From Candidatus Rifleibacteriota bacterium (lineage in GTDB: Bacteria > Muiribacteriota > Ozemobacteria > Ozemobacterales > Ozemobacteraceae), in contig JAAYVD010000126.1 in the NCBI GenBank assembly GCA_012517355.1, forward strand, positions 1 through 64,000: DNA of 64,000 bases. Direction: 5' to 3'. The position numbers and the translations under genes are program-made. The notes under the pieces are model-generated. The model was not told the origin of the DNA and ran no database searches. It saw only the letters and a list, made by a program, of their open reading frames with translations. This document shows positions 43,480 to 51,363 of the stretch, one piece after another (position 1 is the first letter of the stretch; every line of letters begins with the position of its first letter).

Positions 43480-44742
43480 TCACCCGAGGGGGAGGGTGAT
43501 GATGAAGCGGTTCCCGTCGTCGAGCGGTTCGACCCAGGCCCGGCCGTTCATCATCAGGATGAACTGGCGGACCAGGTACAGGCCCAGGCCCGTTCCGGGC
43601 ACGTCGGGGCCATCCTCGCGTCGGAAGAACTTTTCGAAGATCCGGTCACGGTCGGCCGGCGGAATGGGGATGCCGGTATTCTCGACCCGTATCTGCACGA
43701 GGTCTCCTTCCTCGACCATGGCCACGGTGATCCGGCCGCCCTCGGGAGAGTACTTGGTGGCGTTGACCAGCAGGTTGTCGAGGATGCGCTCGAGCAGGTA
43801 GGGGTCGTGGTTGACGGGCGGGGTCGGCGCGGTGTCCAGTTCGAGGGTCAGCCCGCGGGTGGCGGCCACCGGCCGGATCCGTTCGGCCACCGTCCGGACC
43901 AGGCCGTCGATCTGGCCGAGGGTCAGGCGGGCGGCCAGATCCTCCGACTGCAGGCGGGTGAGATCGAGGGCGTTCTTGGTCATGCGGCCCAGTTCCTCGA
44001 TCTCGACGGCCATTTCGGCGAACCGCTTCCGCAGATCCTCGGGGAGTTCCTCCGCCCGCTGGCGGATGAGGTTGGCGTGGCCGACGAGGCGGGCCAGCGG
44101 AGTGCGCAACTCGTGCGAGACGAGGGCGAGGAAGTTGCTCTTCAGGCTCCCGAGCTCCTCGAGGTTCCGGTTGGCCCGCTCCAGTTCCTGGTTCTTCACC
44201 TCCATCTCGAAGAACACGTCGGACAGCTTGCGCGCCAGGTAGACGAACAGCAGGAAGACCCCGCCGATCAGCAGCAGGCCGGCCGTCCAGACCAGGACCC
44301 GGAACGACTCGAGGCGGGCGTAGAAGGTGCGTTTGCTCTGCAGGGCGACCCGGGCCCCCGCCCCGACCGGGACCACCCAGACGATGACCGGCCCCGAGGC
44401 CCCGCCCGCCAGTTCCAGGCCGGCTTCGGCCGTCGATCCGTAGGACTGCCGGATGGCCTGGATCCTGCCGACATCGAAATCCGCCGGCCAGTCCGGGCTG
44501 CAGTCGAGCAGCGAAGCCCCATCGCTGGCCAGGAAGGCGGTGGCGTAGGACCGTGCCCCGCTGGCGACGGCTTCGGCGAGCGGGGGCGGCACGGCGCGGA
44601 GGGCGGCGGCGCGCTGCCCGTGGAGACTTTCGCGCATGCCCTCGGTGAGGGCGTGGTAAGCCCAGAAGGTGAGCAGCAGCAGGATGGCGGGGAACGCCGC
44701 CATCAGGATGAGCAGGAAGGTGGGGGGCCCCCGCCCGTTCAT
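43480..44742 (-). CDS. Membrane sensor histidine kinase
   Basis: 420 aa. Two TM helices (FLLILMAAFPAILLLLTFW and VLVWTAGLLLIGGVFLLFVY) enclose a periplasmic sensor of about 130 residues. A coiled coil leads to the DHp domain with the phospho-His in LVSHELRTPLARL, then the ATPase domain with ILDNLLVNATKYSP, NTGIPIP and GTGLGLYLVRQF. It probably phosphorylates the NtrC-type regulator at 41571-42983. It overlaps the MFS gene by 4 bp (ATGA), so the transporter and kinase are made together. Confidence 0.93.
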   Translation of the reverse strand: MNGRGPPTFLLILMAAFPAILLLLTFWAYHALTEGMRESLHGQRAAALRAVPPPLAEAVASGARSYATAFLASDGASLLDCSPDWPADFDVGRIQAIRQSYGSTAEAGLELAGGASGPVIVWVVPVGAGARVALQSKRTFYARLESFRVLVWTAGLLLIGGVFLLFVYLARKLSDVFFEMEVKNQELERANRNLEELGSLKSNFLALVSHELRTPLARLVGHANLIRQRAEELPEDLRKRFAEMAVEIEELGRMTKNALDLTRLQSEDLAARLTLGQIDGLVRTVAERIRPVAATRGLTLELDTAPTPPVNHDPYLLERILDNLLVNATKYSPEGGRITVAMVEEGDLVQIRVENTGIPIPPADRDRIFEKFFRREDGPDVPGTGLGLYLVRQFILMMNGRAWVEPLDDGNRFIITLPLG

Positions 44743-45956
44743 CCCCCCTCCGCGGCGTCGATGGACGACAGGCCCCGGATGCGGGCGAACCGCCAGGTCA
44801 GAACCAGGGTTCCCACCCCACAGATGCCGTAGCACCATGGCACCCCGATGGCGTCGGACAGGCTGCCGGCCCCGGCCAGGGCGATGGGGAACAGGGCATA
44901 GCAGACCACTTCGACGAGGGCGAAGAAACGGCCCTTCATCTCGGGGGCCACCGCCCGCTGGAAGAGGGTCAGCACGGCGACGTTGACCCCGGTGAAGCAG
45001 CCCCCGAGCAGAAACAACATGGCCAGGAACAGCCCGAACACCGGGTTGACGGCGAACAGCAGGAACAGCAGGCCCGAGAAGCCGACGATGCGCACCAGCA
45101 ACACCGAGGTGCGGACCTCCCCGAACATCTGGGGGAACAGCAGGCCGGTCACCACCGAGCCGAAGGCGAGGGCCCCCTCGCTGAGCCCCAGTTCGAACGA
45201 TCCGAGGTGGAAGACCTTGGCCACCGACAGGGGCAGCAGGACGATGATGGGCACGACGAACAGGTTCAGCGCCCCGAAGCCGACCAGGACCTGCAGCAGC
45301 ACCGACTGGCTGCGAACGTAGCGCAGGCCGGCCCACAACTGCTCGAAAACGCCTTCGCGGGTCTCGCCGCCCTCGCGCTCGCCGATCGTCATGAGGCCCA
45401 CGCAGCAGGCGGAAAAGACCAGGCACCCCGCGTGCGAGGCGAACGCCTCGACTACCGACCAGCGGGCGATGATCAGGCCGCCGATGGAGGGGCCGACCAG
45501 CTTGGAGATGTCGCGCACGATGGTGTGCAGGGCCATGGCCTCATCGAGGCGGTCGGGCGGCACGACCCGCGGGATCACGGTCAGGGTGGTCGGGCTGTGG
45601 AACACCCCGGCGGTGGCCAGCAGGCCGCACAGCACGAACAGGTGTTTGACGGCCAGGGCGTCCTGCTGGGCAAGCCAGGCGAAGAAGACGATGAGGACGG
45701 CCCGGAAGAGGTCGGCCCCGATCAGCAGCACCTTGGCCGGAAGCCGGTCGGCGAGGGTGCCGGCGAAGGGGCCGATCAGGATGGCGGGCAGGAAGCTGAC
45801 GCTCATGATGAAACCGACGATGGTGCCCGACCCCGTCTTCTGGATCAGCCACCAGAGCATGGCCGTGGTGAAGATGCCGTCACCGATGAAGGTGATCAGC
45901 TGCGCCATCCACAACAGGCGGAAATCGCGTCGTTCCTGAAGAATTGCCAGTCCCAT
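44739..45956 (-). CDS. MFS transporter
   Basis: 405 aa, about 12 TM helices. The first loop has GPFAGTLADRLPAKV, the usual MFS signature position. FIGDGIFTTAMLWWLIQKTG opens TM1-2. The family is like the macrolide-efflux/MefA-type and lysophospholipid-exporter branches, but the substrate is unknown. The promoter TTGAAA-17-AATACT lies at 46013-46041. The kinase overlaps its end, suggesting that the transporter and signalling system belong together. Confidence 0.9.
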   Translation of the reverse strand: MGLAILQERRDFRLLWMAQLITFIGDGIFTTAMLWWLIQKTGSGTIVGFIMSVSFLPAILIGPFAGTLADRLPAKVLLIGADLFRAVLIVFFAWLAQQDALAVKHLFVLCGLLATAGVFHSPTTLTVIPRVVPPDRLDEAMALHTIVRDISKLVGPSIGGLIIARWSVVEAFASHAGCLVFSACCVGLMTIGEREGGETREGVFEQLWAGLRYVRSQSVLLQVLVGFGALNLFVVPIIVLLPLSVAKVFHLGSFELGLSEGALAFGSVVTGLLFPQMFGEVRTSVLLVRIVGFSGLLFLLFAVNPVFGLFLAMLFLLGGCFTGVNVAVLTLFQRAVAPEMKGRFFALVEVVCYALFPIALAGAGSLSDAIGVPWCYGICGVGTLVLTWRFARIRGLSSIDAAEGG

Positions 45957-46012
45957 AGCGGTTCGGGGGGGCCACCGGCGCGCCTCGCGGCACCCGACGG
46001 CCAGGTCCGACC

Positions 46013-46041
46013 AGTATTGCCCATCCGGGGGGATCTTTCAA
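46013..46041 (-). promoter_or_regulatory. Promoter of the MFS-kinase operon
   Basis: Minus-strand TTGAAA (46036-46041), 17 bp, AATACT (46013-46018). Confidence 0.65.
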
Positions 46042-46317
46042 GCAAAATCGGCCCGGAATGGGCAGGTGAGGGTGGAGAGCAGGATTCCTGGCGGCCACGG
46101 TCGCCCCCGCGGCAACATGGGCGGCTGGCACCCGCGATGGGAAAAGGATGCACGGAGGACCGGGCCCGGTTTCGTCCGGGAAAGGGGACCGGGCGGAGGC
46201 CTTCCGGGTGAAGGGCCCGGCTGGGCCCCCTGGCCGGGCGCCGAACGGGTGTTCCCGTCGGCCCACCGGGGTGGCTGGGGAGGTCCTTCCGACCCCGGGT
46301 CGGCGCCGCCGCCCCCC

Positions 46318-46400
46318 GGCAGCCGACGCCCGCCGGTCAGCCGCCGCCCCCCGTCAGCCGCCGCCCCCCGTCAGCTGACGCCCGCCGGTCAGCCGCCGCC
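46318..46400. repeat. Short GC-rich tandem repeat
   Basis: Units of about 17 bp, built on CAGCCGCCGCCCCCCGT and a variant with GACGCCCGCCGGT, repeat four to five times just downstream of, and slightly into, the radical SAM gene end. The rest of the 46042-46388 gap has no gene. Confidence 0.65.
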
Positions 46401-47504
46401 GGCCAGGGGCGGGTTCCAGGCCTCGACCAGGCTGCGGGCGGCCCGGGCAACGTTCTCGAGGAGGGTGGGCCGGTCGAAACACTGCGGGTCGGCCCCGAAG
46501 GGGTCGCCCGTCACCGCCAGGGCCACCCCCCGGCAGCCGCCGCACCGCCACCGGATCAGGCACCGGCCGCACCGGCCCCGGAGCCGGTCGCGGTCGCGCA
46601 ACCGGACCATCAGGGGGTGGTCCCACAGGTCGGCGAGGCTTGTCTCGTAGGCGTTCCCGAGGGGCAGCGGCAGCCGGCGGCAGGGATACACCGTGCCGTC
46701 GGCCTCCACGCAGATACCGGACTGGCCGGCCGAGCACCCCGCCGCATACGGTGAGGGACACCGCTGGCCGACGAACACGTTCCACAGCGGGTCGCGCCGG
46801 GGAAGCCCCAGCCCCGGAAACCGGCCGGCCGCGGCCTGGACGGCCCCAAACGCTTCGGCCAGACGGGCGGCCGGCAGGACGGTGGCTGCCCGGTCACCAC
46901 CCCGTCCACACGGGACGAACCGGCTGAACCCGAACCGGTCGGCTTCGCGGGCGGCCAGGGCCATCACCCCGTCCAGGTCGGCGAGATTGGCCGACGACAG
47001 GCACATGGCCACGGTCGTCGACACCCCGGCAGCCCGCAGGTGACGCAGCCCGGCCAGGGCCCGGCCGAAAGCCCCCGGGCCGCGCAGACGGTCGTGGGTC
47101 TCTTCGAGCCCGTCGAGGCTGACCTGCACGATGGCCACCCCGGCGGCGGCCAGGGCCCGCGCCTCCGCCGCCCCGACCAGGGTTCCGTTCGTCAGGATCC
47201 GCACGGGGAGGCCTTCCCCCCTGATCAGGGAAAGGATCTCGAACAGGCGGGGCGCCAGCAGGGGCTCGCCACCGGCCAACTGGACCCGCGCCGGCAGGAA
47301 CGGGGCCCGGGGCCGCAGGGACCGGAACCCCGCCAGGACCTGCCTCACCTGTTCACGATCGGGCCTGGGTGACCGCCCGTCCCCTTCGCCGGGCTGGTAA
47401 CAGTGGCCGCAGCGGAGATTGCAGGCGGAAGTCAGGTGCCATTGCAGGAAAAAGGGCTCTCCCGGGCGAAACCGCCGTGGCCATGGATGCCGGATCCTGG
47501 GCAA
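46389..47504 (-). CDS. Radical SAM/SPASM peptide-modifying enzyme
   Basis: 371 aa. The [4Fe-4S] SAM-binding motif is SACNLRCGHCY, followed by VQLAGGEPLL, and ILTNGTL and VSLDG as in the radical SAM barrel. The C-terminal SPASM/twitch domain has CSAGQSGICVEADG, VYPCRRL, and a dense CGRCLIRWRCGGCRG ending DPQC, enough for two auxiliary clusters. SPASM enzymes often modify ribosomal peptides, e.g. by cross-linking Cys. It starts with TTG at 47504, three bases after the stop of the Cys-Ser-tailed protein, implying translational coupling and that this protein is its substrate. The substrate assignment is inference. Confidence 0.93.
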   Translation of the reverse strand: MPRIRHPWPRRFRPGEPFFLQWHLTSACNLRCGHCYQPGEGDGRSPRPDREQVRQVLAGFRSLRPRAPFLPARVQLAGGEPLLAPRLFEILSLIRGEGLPVRILTNGTLVGAAEARALAAAGVAIVQVSLDGLEETHDRLRGPGAFGRALAGLRHLRAAGVSTTVAMCLSSANLADLDGVMALAAREADRFGFSRFVPCGRGGDRAATVLPAARLAEAFGAVQAAAGRFPGLGLPRRDPLWNVFVGQRCPSPYAAGCSAGQSGICVEADGTVYPCRRLPLPLGNAYETSLADLWDHPLMVRLRDRDRLRGRCGRCLIRWRCGGCRGVALAVTGDPFGADPQCFDRPTLLENVARAARSLVEAWNPPLAGGG

Positions 47505-47507
47505 GGG

Positions 47508-48344
47508 CTAACCCCCGCAGGACCCGCAAGAGGAGCAGCTCGAACAACTCGAACAGCTCGAGCAACTCGAGGAGGACGAGGAATCGGAGGAGGAATACGA
47601 AGAGTCGGCAGACGAGGAATCGGATGAGTAGGACGCATCGGCCTCCGCCTGCATCGGGGTCCGGCTGCAGGAGGCGAGCCAGTTCAGACCGCCCAGGAGG
47701 GCCATCAGGAGGCAGCCGACGGCACACCCGGATTCCCCGCAACTGCCGGCCCGGCCGGGGGCCGCCACCGGCGAGTCGATCCAGCCGGGGGTGAACTCCA
47801 GCCGCAGGGCGGGGTACGGAGGGGTCTCCCCCGACCAGACCTCGGCGATCCGGCCGTCAGGACCGGGCTGGGCGACGAACCCCGGCCAGTTGCCGGTCAC
47901 CTGGCAGGAGGGAAGTTCGGCCGGCAGCAGGACCCGGACCGAAACATTCTGCACGGGAACGCGAAACTTCCCCACCCAGTCGAGGTCGAGCCGGTTCTTC
48001 GCCCGCGACCCCGAAAGCGCGCGCGCGATCCGGAAATCGGCCACGATCGTCTGGCTGGCCCCGGCGGATACGGCCGGGAATTTCCAGGTGATCTGCTCCT
48101 CGCGCAGGTGCGACAGGTTCCACTGGAGGGGTTTCCCGTCGCCATCGGTGACCGCCGCGACCGTCACCGGGTTGGTGCCGACGAATTTGAACCCCCCGTC
48201 TTTCGAGCCCTGGAGGATCTCGTAGGTGATGAGCATCCGCACCTGCAAGTCGATCATCAACCCGTTCTGCCCCGCCACCGGTTGCAGGGTCAGGTCATAC
48301 CGGGAGATCTTCGTGGTCAGGTCGGGGGTATCGAACAACGCCAT
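47508..48344 (-). CDS. Membrane protein with C-terminal Cys-Ser-Ser repeat, probable radical SAM substrate
   Basis: 278 aa. Residues 1-195 form a beta-rich domain (ISRYDLTLQPVAGQNG, MIDLQVRMLITYEIL) somewhat like DUF2207-type extracellular domains. One TM helix at about 208-226 (CAVGCLLMALLGGLNWLAS) follows. The tail of about 45 residues is Ser/Asp/Tyr-rich, ending in six Cys spaced every third residue (CSSCSSC... then CGSCGG). No N-terminal signal peptide is seen. Such a regular Cys tail beside a SPASM enzyme is the pattern of thioether-forming peptide systems, but here it is attached to a large protein. The promoter TTGGTC-17-TACTCT lies at 48368-48396. The opposite strand also has an acidic frame here, which lacks support. 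Confidence 0.8.
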   Translation of the reverse strand: MALFDTPDLTTKISRYDLTLQPVAGQNGLMIDLQVRMLITYEILQGSKDGGFKFVGTNPVTVAAVTDGDGKPLQWNLSHLREEQITWKFPAVSAGASQTIVADFRIARALSGSRAKNRLDLDWVGKFRVPVQNVSVRVLLPAELPSCQVTGNWPGFVAQPGPDGRIAEVWSGETPPYPALRLEFTPGWIDSPVAAPGRAGSCGESGCAVGCLLMALLGGLNWLASCSRTPMQAEADASYSSDSSSADSSYSSSDSSSSSSCSSCSSCSSCSSCGSCGG

Positions 48345-48367
48345 GGCAATTCCTCTCCGTCACGGGA

Positions 48368-48396
48368 AGAGTAGCACATCCAGGCGGACGGACCAA
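48368..48396 (-). promoter_or_regulatory. Promoter of the Cys-tail / radical SAM operon
   Basis: Minus-strand TTGGTC (48391-48396), 17 bp, TACTCT (48368-48373). The leader is about 17 nt with GGAGAGG before the ATG at 48344. Confidence 0.6.
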
Positions 48397-48567
48397 CCAC
48401 TGGAACTCGTGGTGGCACAGGGTGGAGAATCCACCCCTGGGTGGTGACGTATTCCCGGGGGGGGAGAGCGGAGCGCCAGCGGGCCGGTCGAGGGGTGGCC
48501 GGCCACCCGGATCCATGGTATGGTTTTTCCAGGGGGTCGAACCCCGGAATCTTTTCGGAGGAAGCAG

Positions 48568-49125
48568 ATGAAGAAACTCAGCCCCGTTCTTTTGGTCCTG
48601 GTGGTGGTCCTGCTGTCGGCCCCGGCCGGGTTCGCCCAGGAGAAGGTCGACAACCCGGTCTACCAGAACTGGGCGAAGTTCAAGCCGGGCACCATGGTCA
48701 AATACGCCCAAACCTCAGAAATGATGGGCAACAAGACCCAGTCCGAGGTCGCCTATACCCTCCTCGAGGTCACCCCGGAAAAAGTCGTCATCGAGATGGG
48801 TGGTTCCACCGTGATCATGGGCAACCAGACCGAGATGCCCAAGACCCGGATCGAGTATCCGGCCAAGGCCGATGCCGCCGATCCCAACGTGAAGAGCGCC
48901 ATCAACGCCAAGACCAGCCAGTCGGAAGAAGAGATCGAGGTGGCCGGCGGCAAGATCAGGTGCAAGGTCTTCGAGACCACCGTCGAGCAGCAGGGCAGCC
49001 AGATCAAAAGCAGATTCTGGAGCTCCGACGACGTGCCCGGAACGCTGGTGAAGTCGGAAACCACGATGGAAAAGCCAGTCCAATCGGTGACCGTCCTGGC
49101 TCTGGTGGAGAAGGTCATCAAGTAG
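48568..49125 (+). CDS. Secreted protein of unknown function
   Basis: 185 aa. A signal peptide (LSPVLLVLVVVLLSAPAGFAQ) is followed by a beta-rich domain (YQNWAKFKPGTMVKYAQTS, VAYTLLEVTPEKVVIEMG, WSSDDVPGTLVKSETTM) that resembles lipocalin-like or lipoprotein-sorting periplasmic proteins. No lipobox. The ATG at 48568 has CGGAGGAAG upstream. It is separated by 2 bp from the phosphofructokinase gene, so they are likely cotranscribed. Confidence 0.78.
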   Translation: MKKLSPVLLVLVVVLLSAPAGFAQEKVDNPVYQNWAKFKPGTMVKYAQTSEMMGNKTQSEVAYTLLEVTPEKVVIEMGGSTVIMGNQTEMPKTRIEYPAKADAADPNVKSAINAKTSQSEEEIEVAGGKIRCKVFETTVEQQGSQIKSRFWSSDDVPGTLVKSETTMEKPVQSVTVLALVEKVIK

Positions 49126-49127
49126 AC

Positions 49128-50468
49128 ATGATCTACGCCGACGTCATCAACCATCCCGAGCAGTTCGATTTCACCATCCCGACCCTGGGCCGGTGCGCAC
49201 TCGACTCCCCGGTGAAGGGACGCGACTTCGTCGACGACGACGAGCAGATCGTCTTCGCCAGCCAGGTCAAGAACATCCTCAAGCTGCAGCAGAGCGGCAA
49301 GCCGTTCCCCGCCTTCCAGAAGGCGGGCCCGCGGGCCCGCATCTTCCACGACCCGGCCTGGAGCCACGCCGCCATCCTGACCTGCGGCGGCCTCTGCCCC
49401 GGCCTCAACAACGTGATCAAGGGCGTCGTCAACGTGTTGTGGCACGACTACGGGGTGAAGACCATCTTCGGGGCGAAGTTCGGCTACCAGGGACTGGTGG
49501 CCCGCTACGGCCATTCCCCGCTGCACCTGACCCCCGAGCTGGTCGACGAGATCCACGAGGAGGGCGGCACCATCCTGGCCAGCTCGCGCGGCAACCAGAA
49601 ACCCGAGGAGATGGTCGACACCCTCGAGCGCATGAACATCAACCTGCTGTTCTGCATCGGCGGTGACGGCACCCTGCGCGGCGCCCGCGACATCGCCGAG
49701 GAGGCGGCCCGCCGCAACCGCGCCATCAGCGTCATCGGCATCCCCAAGACGATCGACAACGACCTGAGCTTCATCGAAAAGTCGTTCGGGTTCGAGACCT
49801 CGGTGCACGCGTCATTCGAGATCATCAGTTCGGCCCACAACGAGGCAGAAGGCGCCTACAACGGCATCGGCATCGTCAAGCTGATGGGCCGCGACTCCGG
49901 GTTCATCGCCGCCTCCGCCACCCTGGCCAACTCGGTGGTCGACTTCTGCCTGGTGCCCGAGGTCGAATTCACCATGGCCGGGGAACGTGGCCTGCTGGCC
50001 GCCCTCGAGCGCAAGCTCGAGAAATTCCACCACGCCGTCATCGTCGCCGCCGAGGGCGCGGGGCAGAACCTGTTCAATAGTGCTGAAGTCAAGAAGGACG
50101 CCTCGGGCAACATCCTGAAGAACGACATCGGACTGTTCCTGAAAGACGAGATCAACGCCTGGGCCAAGAAGCAGGGCATCGAGGTGGCCGTCAAATACCT
50201 CGACCCCAGCTACCACATCCGCAGCGTGGCCGCCATCTCGCCCGATGCCATCTTCTGCTACCTGCTGGCCGAGAACGCGGTGCATGCCGCGATGGCGGGC
50301 AAGACCAACATGGTGATCGGCAACTGGAACAACTATTTCACGCACGTGCCGATCTCCCTGGCCACCCGCCAACGCCGCAAGATCGACCTCGACGGGGCCA
50401 TGTGGAAGGGCGTCCTGAGCGCAACCCGGCAGGAAGACTGGTTCGCCGGCAACCCCGACCGGAAGTGA
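49128..50468 (+). CDS. 6-phosphofructokinase (ATP-type, plant/trypanosome-like group)
   Basis: 446 aa. It phosphorylates fructose 6-phosphate in glycolysis. GGLCPGLNNVI is the nucleotide-binding start. The donor-determining positions read GGDGTLRGA and PKTIDND. The Gly after GGD favours ATP, while Lys in PKTIDND is common in PPi enzymes and in ATP-using plant/protist PFKs. GRDSGFIAA, PEVEFTM and DPSYHIRS are conserved. The protein is longer than bacterial PfkA because of an N-terminal extension of about 75 residues. The donor is likely ATP but should be tested. No other glycolysis gene is adjacent. Confidence 0.92.
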   Translation: MIYADVINHPEQFDFTIPTLGRCALDSPVKGRDFVDDDEQIVFASQVKNILKLQQSGKPFPAFQKAGPRARIFHDPAWSHAAILTCGGLCPGLNNVIKGVVNVLWHDYGVKTIFGAKFGYQGLVARYGHSPLHLTPELVDEIHEEGGTILASSRGNQKPEEMVDTLERMNINLLFCIGGDGTLRGARDIAEEAARRNRAISVIGIPKTIDNDLSFIEKSFGFETSVHASFEIISSAHNEAEGAYNGIGIVKLMGRDSGFIAASATLANSVVDFCLVPEVEFTMAGERGLLAALERKLEKFHHAVIVAAEGAGQNLFNSAEVKKDASGNILKNDIGLFLKDEINAWAKKQGIEVAVKYLDPSYHIRSVAAISPDAIFCYLLAENAVHAAMAGKTNMVIGNWNNYFTHVPISLATRQRRKIDLDGAMWKGVLSATRQEDWFAGNPDRK

Positions 50469-50472
50469 CATC

Positions 50473-51081
50473 ATGAGGTGCCGGTGGCGGGCGTCCCTGG
50501 CCCTTCTCTTCTGCCTGGCGGCCCTTGCCGTGGTAGCCCAGGAAGCCGCTCCCGGCGATCCGCCCACCGCCACGTCATCCCCTGCCGCCACGGTCGCTCC
50601 TGCCGCCCCCACCCCGCCCCCCACCTGGAATCTCTGGGATCTGGCCCGGGACCGGGCCGGCACCCTCCTGAAGGAGAAGGCCGCTGACGCCGTGCGGTCG
50701 GCCGGGGACGCGCTCCTGTCGGGCAGGAAGCGGGCCGCCGGAACCTGGCAGGGAATGATCGGCCCCTCCGGCGATCTGCTCGTGCACCTCGGCGGCGTCC
50801 TGGCCTCGTACACCCCCGATCTCCTGAGGTGGGCGGGGTCCCTGTCCCTCGACCCCTACTACCTCGACCGCTGGGAATACCAGGTGGCCACGGCGTCCCT
50901 GGCAGCTCCTCAGGAACTCCAGGCCTGCCTGAACGAGCAGGCGCAGCAGGGCTGGACGCTCGACACCCTGACTCCGGGCCAGGGCACCCTTCTCGTGGTG
51001 TTCCGGCGCCGCCCACCGGGAGCGCAGAAGGCCTACGTCCTCCTGCGCCAGCTCCTCCCCAACCTGTATCGGGTGCCATGA
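50473..51081 (+). CDS. Secreted protein with DUF4177-like C-terminus
   Basis: 202 aa. A signal peptide (LALLFCLAALAVVAQ) and a Pro/Ala/Thr-rich stretch lead to a helical middle and a C-terminal segment (about 132-180) with RWEYQVATASL, LNEQAQQGWTLDTLTPGQG and LLVVFRR. This matches the short DUF4177 pattern (W-E-Y...GW..) found in many small bacterial proteins of unknown role. It starts 4 bp after the pfk stop, likely in one operon. Confidence 0.78.
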   Translation: MRCRWRASLALLFCLAALAVVAQEAAPGDPPTATSSPAATVAPAAPTPPPTWNLWDLARDRAGTLLKEKAADAVRSAGDALLSGRKRAAGTWQGMIGPSGDLLVHLGGVLASYTPDLLRWAGSLSLDPYYLDRWEYQVATASLAAPQELQACLNEQAQQGWTLDTLTPGQGTLLVVFRRRPPGAQKAYVLLRQLLPNLYRVP

Positions 51082-51363
51082 CCAACTTCGCCGGGGGGCC
51101 TCCCGCCGCACCCCCGGCCGGGGGGCAGTTGCCGCCCGACCCGGCGGTTACCCCCACCGAGGGCGGGCGGCGGCCGGACCCCGCGACCACCCAGGGCGAC
51201 GGCGGGCTTTCCCCAGACACGACGGGCCCCCCGGCCGGTGGACGCACGGAAGCCCTCTCCCGGAAAAGAGAGGTCGGCCAGCTTCAGTGGACCAGTTTCA
51301 TTCGACCCGCTTCCGAACGGCCCGGCCCATCCGGGATCCACCCGGCTTTTTCGGGAGCCCGGT

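Noticed and set aside
47508-47640. Acidic Glu/Gln-rich plus-strand frame opposite the Cys-Ser tail
   Set aside because: It has no start or ribosome site, whereas the minus frame continues into a folded domain with promoter and start.
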